DNA from: Desulfurispirillum indicum S5
GTDB taxonomy: Bacteria; Chrysiogenota; Chrysiogenetes; Chrysiogenales; Chrysiogenaceae
Length of the DNA stretch: 64,000 bases
Reading direction: 5' to 3'
Assembly: GCF_000177635.2 (NCBI RefSeq)
Contig: NC_014836.1
Coordinates: forward strand, 353,501 to 417,500
Within the stretch, counting starts at the first letter, position 1. Each line of letters begins with the position of its first letter. Below the pieces are notes generated by a model, which ran no database searches, was not told where the DNA came from, and was given only the letters and a program-made list of their open reading frames with translations. Position numbers and translations under genes: made by a program. Of the stretch, positions 47,663-56,029 are shown piece after piece.

Positions 47663-49136
47663 CAGGTTTCTCCTCAGTGGCAAACTGCAATGGGACATTC
47701 ACGTATATGGTGGTTCCGGCTTCCCGGCTTGACTCTATCTGCAGGATGCCACCGATAATTTCGACGCGCTCCTGCATGCCGTGCAGGCCCAGGTGCTCCT
47801 TGTAGGCATCGCTGCTGAAGTGCTGCTCCACATCGAAGCCTTTTCCATCGTCTTCTATGACAAGATACAGTTGATCGGGTGTCAGGGTGAAGATGATACT
47901 GACATTGCGGGCCTGGGCGTGTTTGGAAATGTTGGTCAGGGACTCCTGAACAATGCGGTAGAGAGCAATTTCCAATTCTGCCAGCAGCCGCTTTCCGGTG
48001 TTCTGTCCATACACGACCATATCCACATCGAAAGAGCCATTGGATTGATATTCTTCACACAGGTGATTCAGGGCGGAAAAGAGCCCCATATCATCCAGTA
48101 TGCTCGGGCGCAGTTGACGGGAGATACGCTTCACTTCATGAATGGTGCGGGCAATCAGCGAGCGGATATTCTCCATCTCCTCCTGCATCTCCCCCGTGAT
48201 GGGTCGATCCTTCATGGATTGCAGATGCAGCATCAGCGAACTGAGCACCTGACCGGTTTCGTCATGGAGCTCACGGCTGATGCGCTTGCGCTCTGTTTCC
48301 TGGGCGGTAATTACCGTTTTCAGGAGCGTGCGCAGCACCTCTTCTTTCTTCTTCAACTCAGCCCAAAGGGTATCATTTTCCTGCTCCTTATTGTGCAGGG
48401 TAACGCCCAGCTCGTTAAACGCCTGGGCCAGAGTGCCAATCTGATCTTTCGTCTGCACCTCGACCCTCTGCCGGTAATTGCCGCGAGACATGCGCCTTGT
48501 TGCCTCCACCAGCAGGTTGATGGGCTGGTGGAGCAGGCTTGTGAGAATACTGGCAGCGAAAATACCCACAACCGACATCAGCAGGGTGGTCTGGGTTATG
48601 GTGATGACGACCTTGCGGATGGAAGCCTGGATATTGCGCTCGTGCAGGCCAACCCGGGCGGTGCCGATATTGCCGGTGCTGATGCGGCTGGAAAAATCGT
48701 GGATAATCTGGTCCTCAATGCGGACCAGGGCCTTGCCGGGTAATTCCTTGCGTCGTACGGCATCGTCATGAATACCCAGCAGGTCTATGGGGAAGCCGTC
48801 CCTGAAGGTGTGGGCAATGACCTGGCCCTGGTTGTCGAGGACAAAGGCGTACTCCACGTTGGAGTTGTTCTGGAGCGTATTGCGCAGCAGCTGATGGAGG
48901 GCGAAGATGTTACTGGTCAGCAGCAGATCAGCGCTGCGGGCGGAGAGGTCGCTGGCAATGGACATACCCTGCTTTTCCAGTTCATCCTGCATCAGGTTGC
49001 TGACGATGGTGCGCATCTCGAAGGTAACTCCAGCACCGAGGAAGAGGATAAACCCCACGGTGATGCACAGAACCTTGGCTTCCATGTTCAGGCGGTCGGC
49101 GATCCAGGTGAAAATATCCCAGGTTTTAGTCAGCAT
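47640..49136 (-). CDS. NarX-type sensor histidine kinase (HisKA_3)
   Basis: The 498-residue kinase has a membrane helix at 20-40, a sensory stretch outside the membrane to about 175, a second helix at 178-202, a HAMP region, and a HisKA_3 block with phosphoryl site H291 ([17 protein letters not shown]), then a HATPase ([39 protein letters not shown]). It overlaps the binding-protein gene by 11 bases. The arsenite-sensing AioS and ArxS kinases have similar partners but feed NtrC-type regulators; here the regulator is NarL-type. Confidence 0.9.
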   Translation of the reverse strand: MLTKTWDIFTWIADRLNMEAKVLCITVGFILFLGAGVTFEMRTIVSNLMQDELEKQGMSIASDLSARSADLLLTSNIFALHQLLRNTLQNNSNVEYAFVLDNQGQVIAHTFRDGFPIDLLGIHDDAVRRKELPGKALVRIEDQIIHDFSSRISTGNIGTARVGLHERNIQASIRKVVITITQTTLLMSVVGIFAASILTSLLHQPINLLVEATRRMSRGNYRQRVEVQTKDQIGTLAQAFNELGVTLHNKEQENDTLWAELKKKEEVLRTLLKTVITAQETERKRISRELHDETGQVLSSLMLHLQSMKDRPITGEMQEEMENIRSLIARTIHEVKRISRQLRPSILDDMGLFSALNHLCEEYQSNGSFDVDMVVYGQNTGKRLLAELEIALYRIVQESLTNISKHAQARNVSIIFTLTPDQLYLVIEDDGKGFDVEQHFSSDAYKEHLGLHGMQERVEIIGGILQIESSREAGTTIYVNVPLQFATEEKPDDKNTDR

Positions 49137-50067
49137 GAGCGGTGAGCTCCAGTTCGCGTCTGAGCTGGCGAATGTAGTTGTAATGAGTGTCGTCCCCCAT
49201 GACAAAGCGATCAATGTACAGGATATCCAGGGCGTCACGTCCGGTTGGTTCGTTGTGCATATAGAGGAATATGCGGCGGATCAGCTCGAACTCTTCATCA
49301 CTCAGTCCCGGGCGCGCCACCACCGGCGGGCTGCCTACCATGGGCGAAACATGAACGACCTGCAGATTTTCTGTCAGTTCAGGATAGATAAGGGCAGTGG
49401 AATAAAACACCAGGCTGTCCATGGTGGCTCCATCGACGATGCCGTCATGCACGGCGCGCAGGGAGTTATCATGGCTGTAGGTAAAGAACGTGCTGGAAAA
49501 GTAGTTTTCCGGTGTTTCATTGATCTTCAGCAGCTCGCCCCGCAGTGCCAGGTGACCGGAAAAGGAGATAGGATCGGTAAAGGCAAAGCGCTTGCCCTTG
49601 AGCTGTTCCAGGGAGTGAATTTCGCTGTCCTTGCGGGTGATGACATAGGCCTGATAGGACGCATGGCCGTTTACCTGGGGGGCCGCCACCAGGCGGGCGC
49701 CAAGCTCAGAGGCCTTGACATAGGCCAGGGTGCAGATAAAGCCGATATCGACTTTTCCCGCTTCAATCAGATCATTGACTTCCTGGTAGGTGCGTCGCTG
49801 CACCAGTTTGATTTTACGGCCGAGCTTCTCTTCCAGGTGATCCAGCAAGGGGCCGTAGCCCCGCAGCGTTTCCAGGGGAGAGATCATGGAGGACACTGCC
49901 ACGCGGAAGACTTCTGGCTGGGTGGTTATGGGATCGGAATCTATGACCCTGCTGCTGTCGATCGCGATGATTTCCGTGTCGTTGAAATCAAGGCTGTTGT
50001 AGAGGGTGAGGCTGATCAAGAGCAGCAGGGAAACAGACCACAGCAGAATAATGACTTTATTGTTCAT
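49126..50067 (-). CDS. PhnD-like periplasmic binding protein, candidate arsenic sensor (AioX/ArxX-like)
   Basis: The 313-residue protein has an N-terminal membrane anchor or signal ([19 protein letters not shown]) and a PhnD/phosphate-phosphonate binding fold ([45 protein letters not shown]). The only cysteine is C112, in [12 protein letters not shown]. In Agrobacterium AioX a single cysteine at nearly this place is needed for arsenite sensing. First gene of a tight operon with kinase and regulator, so it is the probable input. The ATG at 50067 has AGGTG upstream; a GTG nine bases earlier is possible. Confidence 0.85.
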   Translation of the reverse strand: MNNKVIILLWSVSLLLLISLTLYNSLDFNDTEIIAIDSSRVIDSDPITTQPEVFRVAVSSMISPLETLRGYGPLLDHLEEKLGRKIKLVQRRTYQEVNDLIEAGKVDIGFICTLAYVKASELGARLVAAPQVNGHASYQAYVITRKDSEIHSLEQLKGKRFAFTDPISFSGHLALRGELLKINETPENYFSSTFFTYSHDNSLRAVHDGIVDGATMDSLVFYSTALIYPELTENLQVVHVSPMVGSPPVVARPGLSDEEFELIRRIFLYMHNEPTGRDALDILYIDRFVMGDDTHYNYIRQLRRELELTAHAD

Positions 50068-50388
50068 GGTGTACACCTGATTTTTTTCGTTATGGGTGCA
50101 AAGGTGGCAAATAGAATCTCAGTGGGAAATATAAAGGCTATTGGCGGGGGCGTCCAGTAGAACAAGGATTTTTCTTTGTGTGTCTATGTGGCTGTGAGGG
50201 AATGGTTTATTGGGTTTCTCGGGGTTTTCCCCTGAGCAAAAAGCTGGTTTTCACCGATGGTTTTTCACTGCTCACTCTCCTATCGTATGCATCACAGGTA
50301 TCCCATCTGCTTGGTGTCCTTGTGAAGAAAAGCTCTTCTCGCCAATGGATGAGTATCCCATTACCCCATCTATCTTAAGGAGGTAGAA
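50068..50388. promoter_or_regulatory. divergent control region between the sensor operon and arrAB
   Basis: This 321-base gap has no gene. For the leftward operon, TGGACG (50151-50156) and TATATT (50128-50133) are 17 bases apart on the minus strand. A small hairpin around GGGGTTTTCCCC lies at 50217-50235. No good sigma-70 or sigma-54 promoter is seen before arrA, which fits an activator-dependent promoter. A strong AAGGAGG precedes the arrA ATG. Confidence 0.5.
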
Positions 50389-52926
50389 ATGCGGATTAAA
50401 AGACGTGAGTTTCTGAAGGCAGGTGCGGCAGCCGGTGCTGTTGCCATGACCTCTCCCACTCTCAACGCCTTCGCCCAGACACGAAGTGGTGCAGGCAACA
50501 TGAGTGAGGCTGCTGGTGAGTGGATTCCCAACACCTGCCAGGGCTGCACTACCTGGTGCCCCATTGAAATCTTTGTGCAGAATGGACGTGCCGTCAAGGT
50601 GCGCGGCAACCAGCTCAGCAAGGCCAATGACGGTTACTGCTGTGTGCGCGGTCACCTGATTCTGCAGCAGATCTACGACCCCGATCGTATCAAGACTCCC
50701 ATGAAGCGTACCAACCCCAAGAAAGGTCGCACCGAGGATCCCAAATTTGTGCCCATCTCCTGGGACGAGGCCATGGACACCATTGCCGACAAGATCATGG
50801 AGCTGCGCAAAAACAACGAAACCCACAAGTTTCTGTTGATGCGCGGCCGCTACTCCGATCACAACCAGATTTTCTACGGTGATCTGCCCAAGATGATCGG
50901 CACCCCCAACAACATCTCCCACAGTGCCATCTGTGCCGAAGTGGAGAAAATGGGCTCCATGGCCACTGAAGGCTTCTGGGGCTATCGCGACTACGACCTG
51001 GACAACATGAAATACCTGATTGCCTGGGCCTGTGATCCTCTTTCCTCCAACCGTCAGATCCCTAATGCCATCCGCAAGATCAACAAGGTTCTGGAAAATG
51101 GTAAGGTGGCGGTTATCGACCCCCGCATGAACAACACCGCTGCCAAAGCCCAGGAATGGATGCCCATCAAGCCCGGAACCGATGGGGCCGTTGCCATTGC
51201 CATGGCCCACTACATCCTGGTCAATGGTTTGTGGAACAAAGAGTTCTGCGGTGATTTCAAGGATGGAAAAAACCAGTTTCGCAAAGGCCGCACCGTTAAT
51301 GAAGCGGATTTCGATGAGAAGCTGACCAACGGCCTGGTGAAGTGGTGGAACCTTGAACTCAAGGACAAGGATGCCGCCTGGGCTGCCAAAGAAGCCGGCG
51401 TTGACCGCCGTCAGATTGAGCGCATTGCCAAGGATTTTGCCGCTGCTGCTCCCCAGTGTGGCATCTGGTATGGCCCATACATGCACCCACGTGGCTCTTA
51501 TACCGTAATGGCTATCCACGCTCTCAATGGCCTGGTGGGCGCCACCGACAGCGAAGGAGGCCTGTGCACCGGCATGGGTGCCCCATCCAGCAGCTATCCC
51601 AAGTTCGACAAGTATCAGGACGATGTTGCCAAAGCCAATGTTGGCAAGCCAAAAATTGACCAGCGCGGTACGCTGACAATGCCTGCCATGGGAAGTGCCC
51701 GCCCTGGCTCAGGTGTTGTAACCAACAACGTTGCCAATGCCATCCTGGCCGAAGATCCCTACGACATCAAGGTTGCCATCGGCTATTTCTGCAACTTCAA
51801 CTTCTCCACAACCGAAGGGGCGCGCTGGGATAAGGCCATGGCCAAAGTTCCCTTCTTCGTGCACTGCGTGCCCATGTTCTCGGAAATGACCTATTTTGCC
51901 GACATCGTGCTGCCCTCCGCCCTGCACCATACGGAAGACTGGGCAGTTGTGCGCAGCAAGGCAAACCTCTATGGACATATCTCCATTCAGCAGCCTGTCA
52001 TTGAGCGCATGTTCGACGTCAAAGGAACGGAGACCGAGGTCACCTGGCTGCTGGCCGAGAAGCTGAAGGCCAAGGGCTTCTCCAACATGTACGACTGGCT
52101 CTACAATGAATACAAGGACCCCGAAACCGGCAAAAATCCCACCAACAGCCTGGAGTTCGCCCTCTACGCAACCAAGATCCGCAGTAAAAAAGCCTGGGAT
52201 CCGGAGGAAAACAAGGATTACAAAGGCGACAAGCTGAACGGTTGGGAAGATTTCCGTAAAAAAGGCGTCGTCAACTCACCAAAATTCACCTTCCGTCAGA
52301 AGTGGGAAAAAGGCTTCCCCACCGAAACCAAGAAGTTTGAATTCTACAGCGAAACCCTCAAGAAGGGACTGGAGGCCCACGCTGCCAAACACAACACAAC
52401 TGTAGACAAGGTAATGGAGCTGACCAACTATGAGGCTCGCGGTGAAAAAGCCTTTGTTCCCCACTACGAAACACCCAAACGCCATGGCGACCGTCGCCAG
52501 TACCCCTTTGACCTCATCGACATGAAGTCGCGCCTCAACCGCGAGGGCCGCAGCGCCAACCTCAGCTGGTACTACGCCTTCAAAAAGTGCGACCCCGGTG
52601 ATGTCAACCAGGAAGACGTCATCCAGCTCAACCCAGATGACGCCAGAAAGCTGGGTATCAGCGATGGCGACATGGTACGCGTCACGTCCACCATCGGCAG
52701 CCTGACTGTCAAGGCCCGCCTGTGGGAGGGTGTGCGTCCCGGAGTTGCCGCCAAGTGTTATGGTCAGGGCCACCACGCTTTCGGTCGCTTCGCTTCCAAG
52801 GACTTCGCCAAGGCTGAACCCCGTGGCGCCAACTTCAATGAAATCATGCCCGATGACTACGATCGTATCACCGGTTCCACCGCGCGTAATGGTGGTTTTA
52901 CCGGCGTCAAGATCGAAAAGGTCTGA
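50389..52926 (+). CDS. arrA: respiratory arsenate reductase catalytic subunit
   Basis: The 845-residue molybdopterin enzyme has a Tat signal (RREFLKAGAAAGA, residues 5-17), so it is exported folded. A [4Fe-4S] motif is C50-x2-C53-x3-C57-x27-C85. The arsenate-site residues known from Shewanella ArrA recur with the same spacing: R154 and Y155 in RGRYS, H178, the Mo-ligand cysteine C182 in SHSAICAE, K187 and Y199. It reduces arsenate to arsenite as terminal electron acceptor in the periplasm with ArrB. ArxA lacks the RGRY motif, and thiosulfate or polysulfide reductases lack this set. Length matches ArrA. Confidence 0.9.
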   Translation: MRIKRREFLKAGAAAGAVAMTSPTLNAFAQTRSGAGNMSEAAGEWIPNTCQGCTTWCPIEIFVQNGRAVKVRGNQLSKANDGYCCVRGHLILQQIYDPDRIKTPMKRTNPKKGRTEDPKFVPISWDEAMDTIADKIMELRKNNETHKFLLMRGRYSDHNQIFYGDLPKMIGTPNNISHSAICAEVEKMGSMATEGFWGYRDYDLDNMKYLIAWACDPLSSNRQIPNAIRKINKVLENGKVAVIDPRMNNTAAKAQEWMPIKPGTDGAVAIAMAHYILVNGLWNKEFCGDFKDGKNQFRKGRTVNEADFDEKLTNGLVKWWNLELKDKDAAWAAKEAGVDRRQIERIAKDFAAAAPQCGIWYGPYMHPRGSYTVMAIHALNGLVGATDSEGGLCTGMGAPSSSYPKFDKYQDDVAKANVGKPKIDQRGTLTMPAMGSARPGSGVVTNNVANAILAEDPYDIKVAIGYFCNFNFSTTEGARWDKAMAKVPFFVHCVPMFSEMTYFADIVLPSALHHTEDWAVVRSKANLYGHISIQQPVIERMFDVKGTETEVTWLLAEKLKAKGFSNMYDWLYNEYKDPETGKNPTNSLEFALYATKIRSKKAWDPEENKDYKGDKLNGWEDFRKKGVVNSPKFTFRQKWEKGFPTETKKFEFYSETLKKGLEAHAAKHNTTVDKVMELTNYEARGEKAFVPHYETPKRHGDRRQYPFDLIDMKSRLNREGRSANLSWYYAFKKCDPGDVNQEDVIQLNPDDARKLGISDGDMVRVTSTIGSLTVKARLWEGVRPGVAAKCYGQGHHAFGRFASKDFAKAEPRGANFNEIMPDDYDRITGSTARNGGFTGVKIEKV

Positions 52927-52945
52927 GGGGAAGGAGGACTGAGTA

Positions 52946-53728
52946 ATGGCTAAATACGGAATGGTTATAGATCTGCTGAAGTGCGCTGGCTGCGGTGCCT
53001 GTGGCCTGGCCTGCAAGACGCAGAATAATACAGATGATCCGAAAGATGGGCAGACCTTCAACTGGGCGGACTACTGCGAGAGCATTGAAGGGAAATACCC
53101 CAATGCCAGGTACACCATGTACCCCACCCTGTGTAACCACTGCACCGATGCTCCCTGCGTTACGGCTTGTCCCGTTAACCCCAAGGCCATGTACAAAAAG
53201 GACAATGGCATCACCATGCACAATGAAGCCCGCTGCATCGGCTGCGGCATGTGCCAGTCTGCCTGCCCTTACACCGTTGCCAGCCTGGATGCCGACAAGG
53301 CGGCCAAGTACAATGTTATCCACATGAACCGTGGTGAGGTACAGGCGAAATACAAGGACAAGACCGAGCTGTTCAAGGGCTCCACGTCCGGCGCGGAAAT
53401 CGCGGCCAAATCCGGCGGAACGCCTCCCTACCGCACGGATTTCAGCCACCCCGACTACAATCCTGTGCGCGCCACCAACAAGGTGGAAAAGTGCATCTTC
53501 TGTGAGCACCTGGTGGCCAGTGGCCAGCAGCCCTACTGCTCCCAGGCCTGCCCATCAGAAGCCCGCACCTTCGGCGATCTGGACAACCCCAACAGCGAAG
53601 CCAGCAAGCTGCTCAAGCAGTATGCCAGCACCGCCGTCTGTCTGAAGGACAACAAGGGAGCTACCCAGAAGCCCGGTGAAGGCATCAAGCCGAATGTGAT
53701 CTACATCCGCAAGTATGCTGCGCGCTGA
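52946..53728 (+). CDS. arrB: respiratory arsenate reductase iron-sulfur subunit
   Basis: The 260-residue protein has 16 cysteines in four groups for four [Fe-S] clusters: C13-x2-C16-x2-C19-x3-C23; CNHCTDAPCVTAC; CIGCGMCQSAC; CIFC and C-x3-C in QPYCSQAC. No signal sequence is visible, so it should ride out with the Tat-exported ArrA. It passes electrons to the catalytic subunit. No membrane anchor (NrfD-like or cytochrome) follows, consistent with a soluble two-subunit enzyme. It lies 19 bases after arrA, with AAGGAGG before its ATG. Confidence 0.92.
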   Translation: MAKYGMVIDLLKCAGCGACGLACKTQNNTDDPKDGQTFNWADYCESIEGKYPNARYTMYPTLCNHCTDAPCVTACPVNPKAMYKKDNGITMHNEARCIGCGMCQSACPYTVASLDADKAAKYNVIHMNRGEVQAKYKDKTELFKGSTSGAEIAAKSGGTPPYRTDFSHPDYNPVRATNKVEKCIFCEHLVASGQQPYCSQACPSEARTFGDLDNPNSEASKLLKQYASTAVCLKDNKGATQKPGEGIKPNVIYIRKYAAR

Positions 53729-53749
53729 GCTGATTGATCATTGAACTTT

Positions 53750-53786
53750 GCGGGTGGGTGGGTATAATCCCCCCACCCGCTTTTCT
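53750..53786 (+). terminator. strong terminator after arrB
   Basis: A 9-bp GC-rich stem (53750-53758 with 53772-53780) is followed by TTTTCTTT. The loop contains TATAAT (53763-53768), which could instead be the -10 of a new promoter for the chaperone gene; no good -35 is at the right distance. Confidence 0.85.
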
Positions 53787-53859
53787 TTCCCTTTCAGCAG
53801 GGGATTTTTGTGGATGAGCGCAGAGCTTGAGTCCGGTGCTGAGAAGGAAACTCTTTTAT

Positions 53860-54522
53860 ATGGGGGATAGTCACGTGGAAATTTTCGAATATGCCCAGTA
53901 CGAAGCGCAGCGGGCCAATGGCTTCAAGCTGCTGGCGGCACTGTTCTATGAGCCGGAAAAGGAGCTGTTTACTTCCGAGAAAATTTTTGCGCAGCTCACC
54001 GAAATAGTGAAAAAGGTCTGCCCCGATGAGCTGAAGTTCTTTACGGCTCTCGAGCCTGCTTTGCAGAAATACCATGATCAGGAGCTCCTGGTGGAATATG
54101 CACAGCTGTTTGTGGGGCCGGCGGAACTGATTGCGCCACCCTACGGGTCGGTGTATCTGGACGAGGAGCGGCAGCTGATGGGGGACTCCACCCTGGAAGT
54201 CATCAAGATTTACCGCGAGAATGGTCTGTCCATTGACGGGAGCTTTAAAGACGCTCCCGACCATATTGTGGCCGAGCTGGAATTCATGTACTATCTGCTC
54301 TTCCAGGAGGCACAGTACCTGCAGATCAATGATCTGCAGAAGGCTCAGAACATCTCGCTGACGCAGCAGATGTTTCTGGATAACTTTCTGCTTCCCTGGT
54401 TGAAACCTTTTTGTGAGAATATTCTGAATGGTACCGATAATGAATTCTACTGCGCACTGGCAAAAGCACTGCGCGCCTACGCAGAGTCAACACACTGGAC
54501 GAAGCAGAGTCCATTTGAATAA
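53860..54522 (+). CDS. TorD/DmsD-type molybdoenzyme chaperone
   Basis: The 220-residue all-helical protein matches the TorD family (FKLLAALFYEPEKELF; LLVEYAQLFVGPAELIAPPYGSVYLDEERQLMG; DAPDHIVAELEFMYYLL). It would bind the Tat signal of ArrA and hold it for cofactor insertion, the role of ArrD. Starts at ATG 53860 (AAGGA upstream) and GTG 53875 (GGGGGA upstream) are both workable. It is separated from arrB by a terminator, so it may be expressed at a lower level. Confidence 0.88.
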   Translation: MGDSHVEIFEYAQYEAQRANGFKLLAALFYEPEKELFTSEKIFAQLTEIVKKVCPDELKFFTALEPALQKYHDQELLVEYAQLFVGPAELIAPPYGSVYLDEERQLMGDSTLEVIKIYRENGLSIDGSFKDAPDHIVAELEFMYYLLFQEAQYLQINDLQKAQNISLTQQMFLDNFLLPWLKPFCENILNGTDNEFYCALAKALRAYAESTHWTKQSPFE

Positions 54523-54537
54523 AGGCCTGGTGGGGCT

Positions 54538-55533
54538 ATGATAGACCCCAATGCTTTGCTGGAGACGGTCAATCGCCTGGGCTCATCACTGCGGCTGGAG
54601 ACATCGCGGTGTCTGCGCATGCGGTTTTTCAAGAATGCCTGCCGCCAGTGCGTCGATATCTGTCCGGCAGAGGGCGCGATAGAGGTGGAACCGGCCCTCG
54701 TGCTGCGCCACGATGTCTGCACGGAGTGCATGCTGTGCGTTTCCACCTGTGTGAACGAGGCGATAGAGGTGAAATATACGGATTTTTCCCTGATGGTAAA
54801 GCAGCTCAGGGAGGTTGAGCAGCCCGTGCTCGGCTGTACGATTCGTGCCGGTGAGGTCAAGTGCCATGCCAGCGTTCCCTGCGTGGGTTTTCTTTCCACC
54901 GAACATCTGATTGCTCTGGGGCATTTTGTGAAAAAGCCGGTTCAGCTGAACCTCACCCGCTGTGCGGATTGTCGCAATGCCCCTGCACTTGAGGTTCTGC
55001 GCCAGCGGATCAAGGAAATTGGTCCGGCGGCCGGAGAGCTGCAATTGATCGACGATCCGGCACAGCTCAGGTTTCAGGAAAAGGCGGTGGGACGGCGCGG
55101 TCTGTTTACTTTTTTCCGGGAAAAGGCCACGGAGGAGACGGCGCGGATGTTCCACCAGCTCCATGGCGAGAGCTCACAGAGTCTCTCCTACAGCGATAAG
55201 CGCCTGCCTTTCAAGCGGCACCTGCTGAATCAGGTGGAAAAGCAGCAGCGCGCAGGGGAAGTCGATCCGGTGGTGGCGCGAGCCTATTACGGTGCCCGTG
55301 TCACGGAGAACTGCAACGTGTGTTCGGCGTGCAGTGCCATTTGCCCCACAGGCGCTTTGATTATGGAGGACGATAACGAAAGCGGCCTGCGGCGGCTTTC
55401 GTTTGCGTCAACGCTGTGTACGGGCTGTGGCGTATGCGCAGAGTTCTGCCCGAAGCTTGCCATCGGTATTTTTGGCTTACGTGAAGGGTCCGTGGAGCTT
55501 GAAGTGGTTGTGCTGGCGGAAGAAAATCCCTGA
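54538..55533 (+). CDS. polyferredoxin-like protein with four [4Fe-4S] motifs
   Basis: The 331-residue soluble protein has two cluster motifs near each end: C35-x2-C38-x3-C42 (with C25) and C61-x2-C64-x2-C67-x3-C71; C259-x2-C262-x2-C265-x3-C269 and C294-x2-C297-x2-C300-x3-C304. The middle holds five more cysteines (C100, C109, C115, C142, C145) that could bind another cluster. No signal is visible. It follows the chaperone gene by 15 bases. Similar genes sit beside molybdoenzyme chaperones in other anaerobes; the electron partner is unknown. Confidence 0.8.
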   Translation: MIDPNALLETVNRLGSSLRLETSRCLRMRFFKNACRQCVDICPAEGAIEVEPALVLRHDVCTECMLCVSTCVNEAIEVKYTDFSLMVKQLREVEQPVLGCTIRAGEVKCHASVPCVGFLSTEHLIALGHFVKKPVQLNLTRCADCRNAPALEVLRQRIKEIGPAAGELQLIDDPAQLRFQEKAVGRRGLFTFFREKATEETARMFHQLHGESSQSLSYSDKRLPFKRHLLNQVEKQQRAGEVDPVVARAYYGARVTENCNVCSACSAICPTGALIMEDDNESGLRRLSFASTLCTGCGVCAEFCPKLAIGIFGLREGSVELEVVVLAEENP

Positions 55534-55555
55534 GAACCGCCCCATGTCAACGTGA

Positions 55556-55589
55556 AAAAGCCCGGAGCATCTTTGTGCTCCGGGCTTTT
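55556..55589. terminator. bidirectional terminator
   Basis: A perfect 14-bp inverted repeat (55556-55569 with 55576-55589, loop TCTTTG) with A and T runs at both ends separates the convergent ferredoxin and bactofilin genes. Confidence 0.92.
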
Positions 55590-55603
55590 GAGTGTACGGT
55601 TTT

Positions 55604-56029
55604 TCAGGCAGACGCCGCGTCTTTGGTGCTGCCGGATCCGGTTCGATCCTCAATGATGATATCCTCTTTGAGGAGGGTGCAGTTGCCCTCAAACCAGCCA
55701 TTCTCCTCAATGATGAGGATGCGGTAGGCCATCTCGCCTTCAAAATAGCCGCCGCTTTTAATGACGACCTGGTTGGCGCGAACAACCCCCTGAACTTTAC
55801 CGGAAATGACCATTTTATCAGCATTGAATGTTCCGTCGACATTGCCGCCAGTGATGACGCTGATGGTCTTCTTGGCGTAGATGTCGCCTTTGAACTTTCC
55901 ATCAATAAACACATCAGTCTCGGAGCGTATCTCCCCGACAACGGTATCGCAGTTACCGATGACGGTAGGTGTCAGTTCACTTTTGCTGTTGTTTCCTGAT
56001 GACTCTTTTTCAGCTGAGAATATCGCCAT
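55604..56029 (-). CDS. bactofilin
   Basis: The 141-residue protein has the bactofilin beta-helix (VIGNCDTVVGEIRSETDVFIDGKFKGDI; GGNVDGTFNADKMVISGKVQGVVRAN) with disordered ends. Bactofilins polymerise without nucleotide and scaffold cell-wall enzymes. GGAGG lies seven bases before the ATG. Its start lies 58 bases inside the M23 peptidase gene, so the two are translated together. This pairing resembles CcmA and Csd1 of Helicobacter, which set helical shape. Confidence 0.93.
   Translation of the reverse strand: MAIFSAEKESSGNNSKSELTPTVIGNCDTVVGEIRSETDVFIDGKFKGDIYAKKTISVITGGNVDGTFNADKMVISGKVQGVVRANQVVIKSGGYFEGEMAYRILIIEENGWFEGNCTLLKEDIIIEDRTGSGSTKDAASA

Noticed and set aside
50389-52926. ArrA as thiosulfate or polysulfide reductase, or as ArxA
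   Set aside because: The RGRYS and SHSxxCAExxKMG residues with ArrA spacing, and the arsenic gene context, favour arsenate reductase; a phylogeny would settle it.
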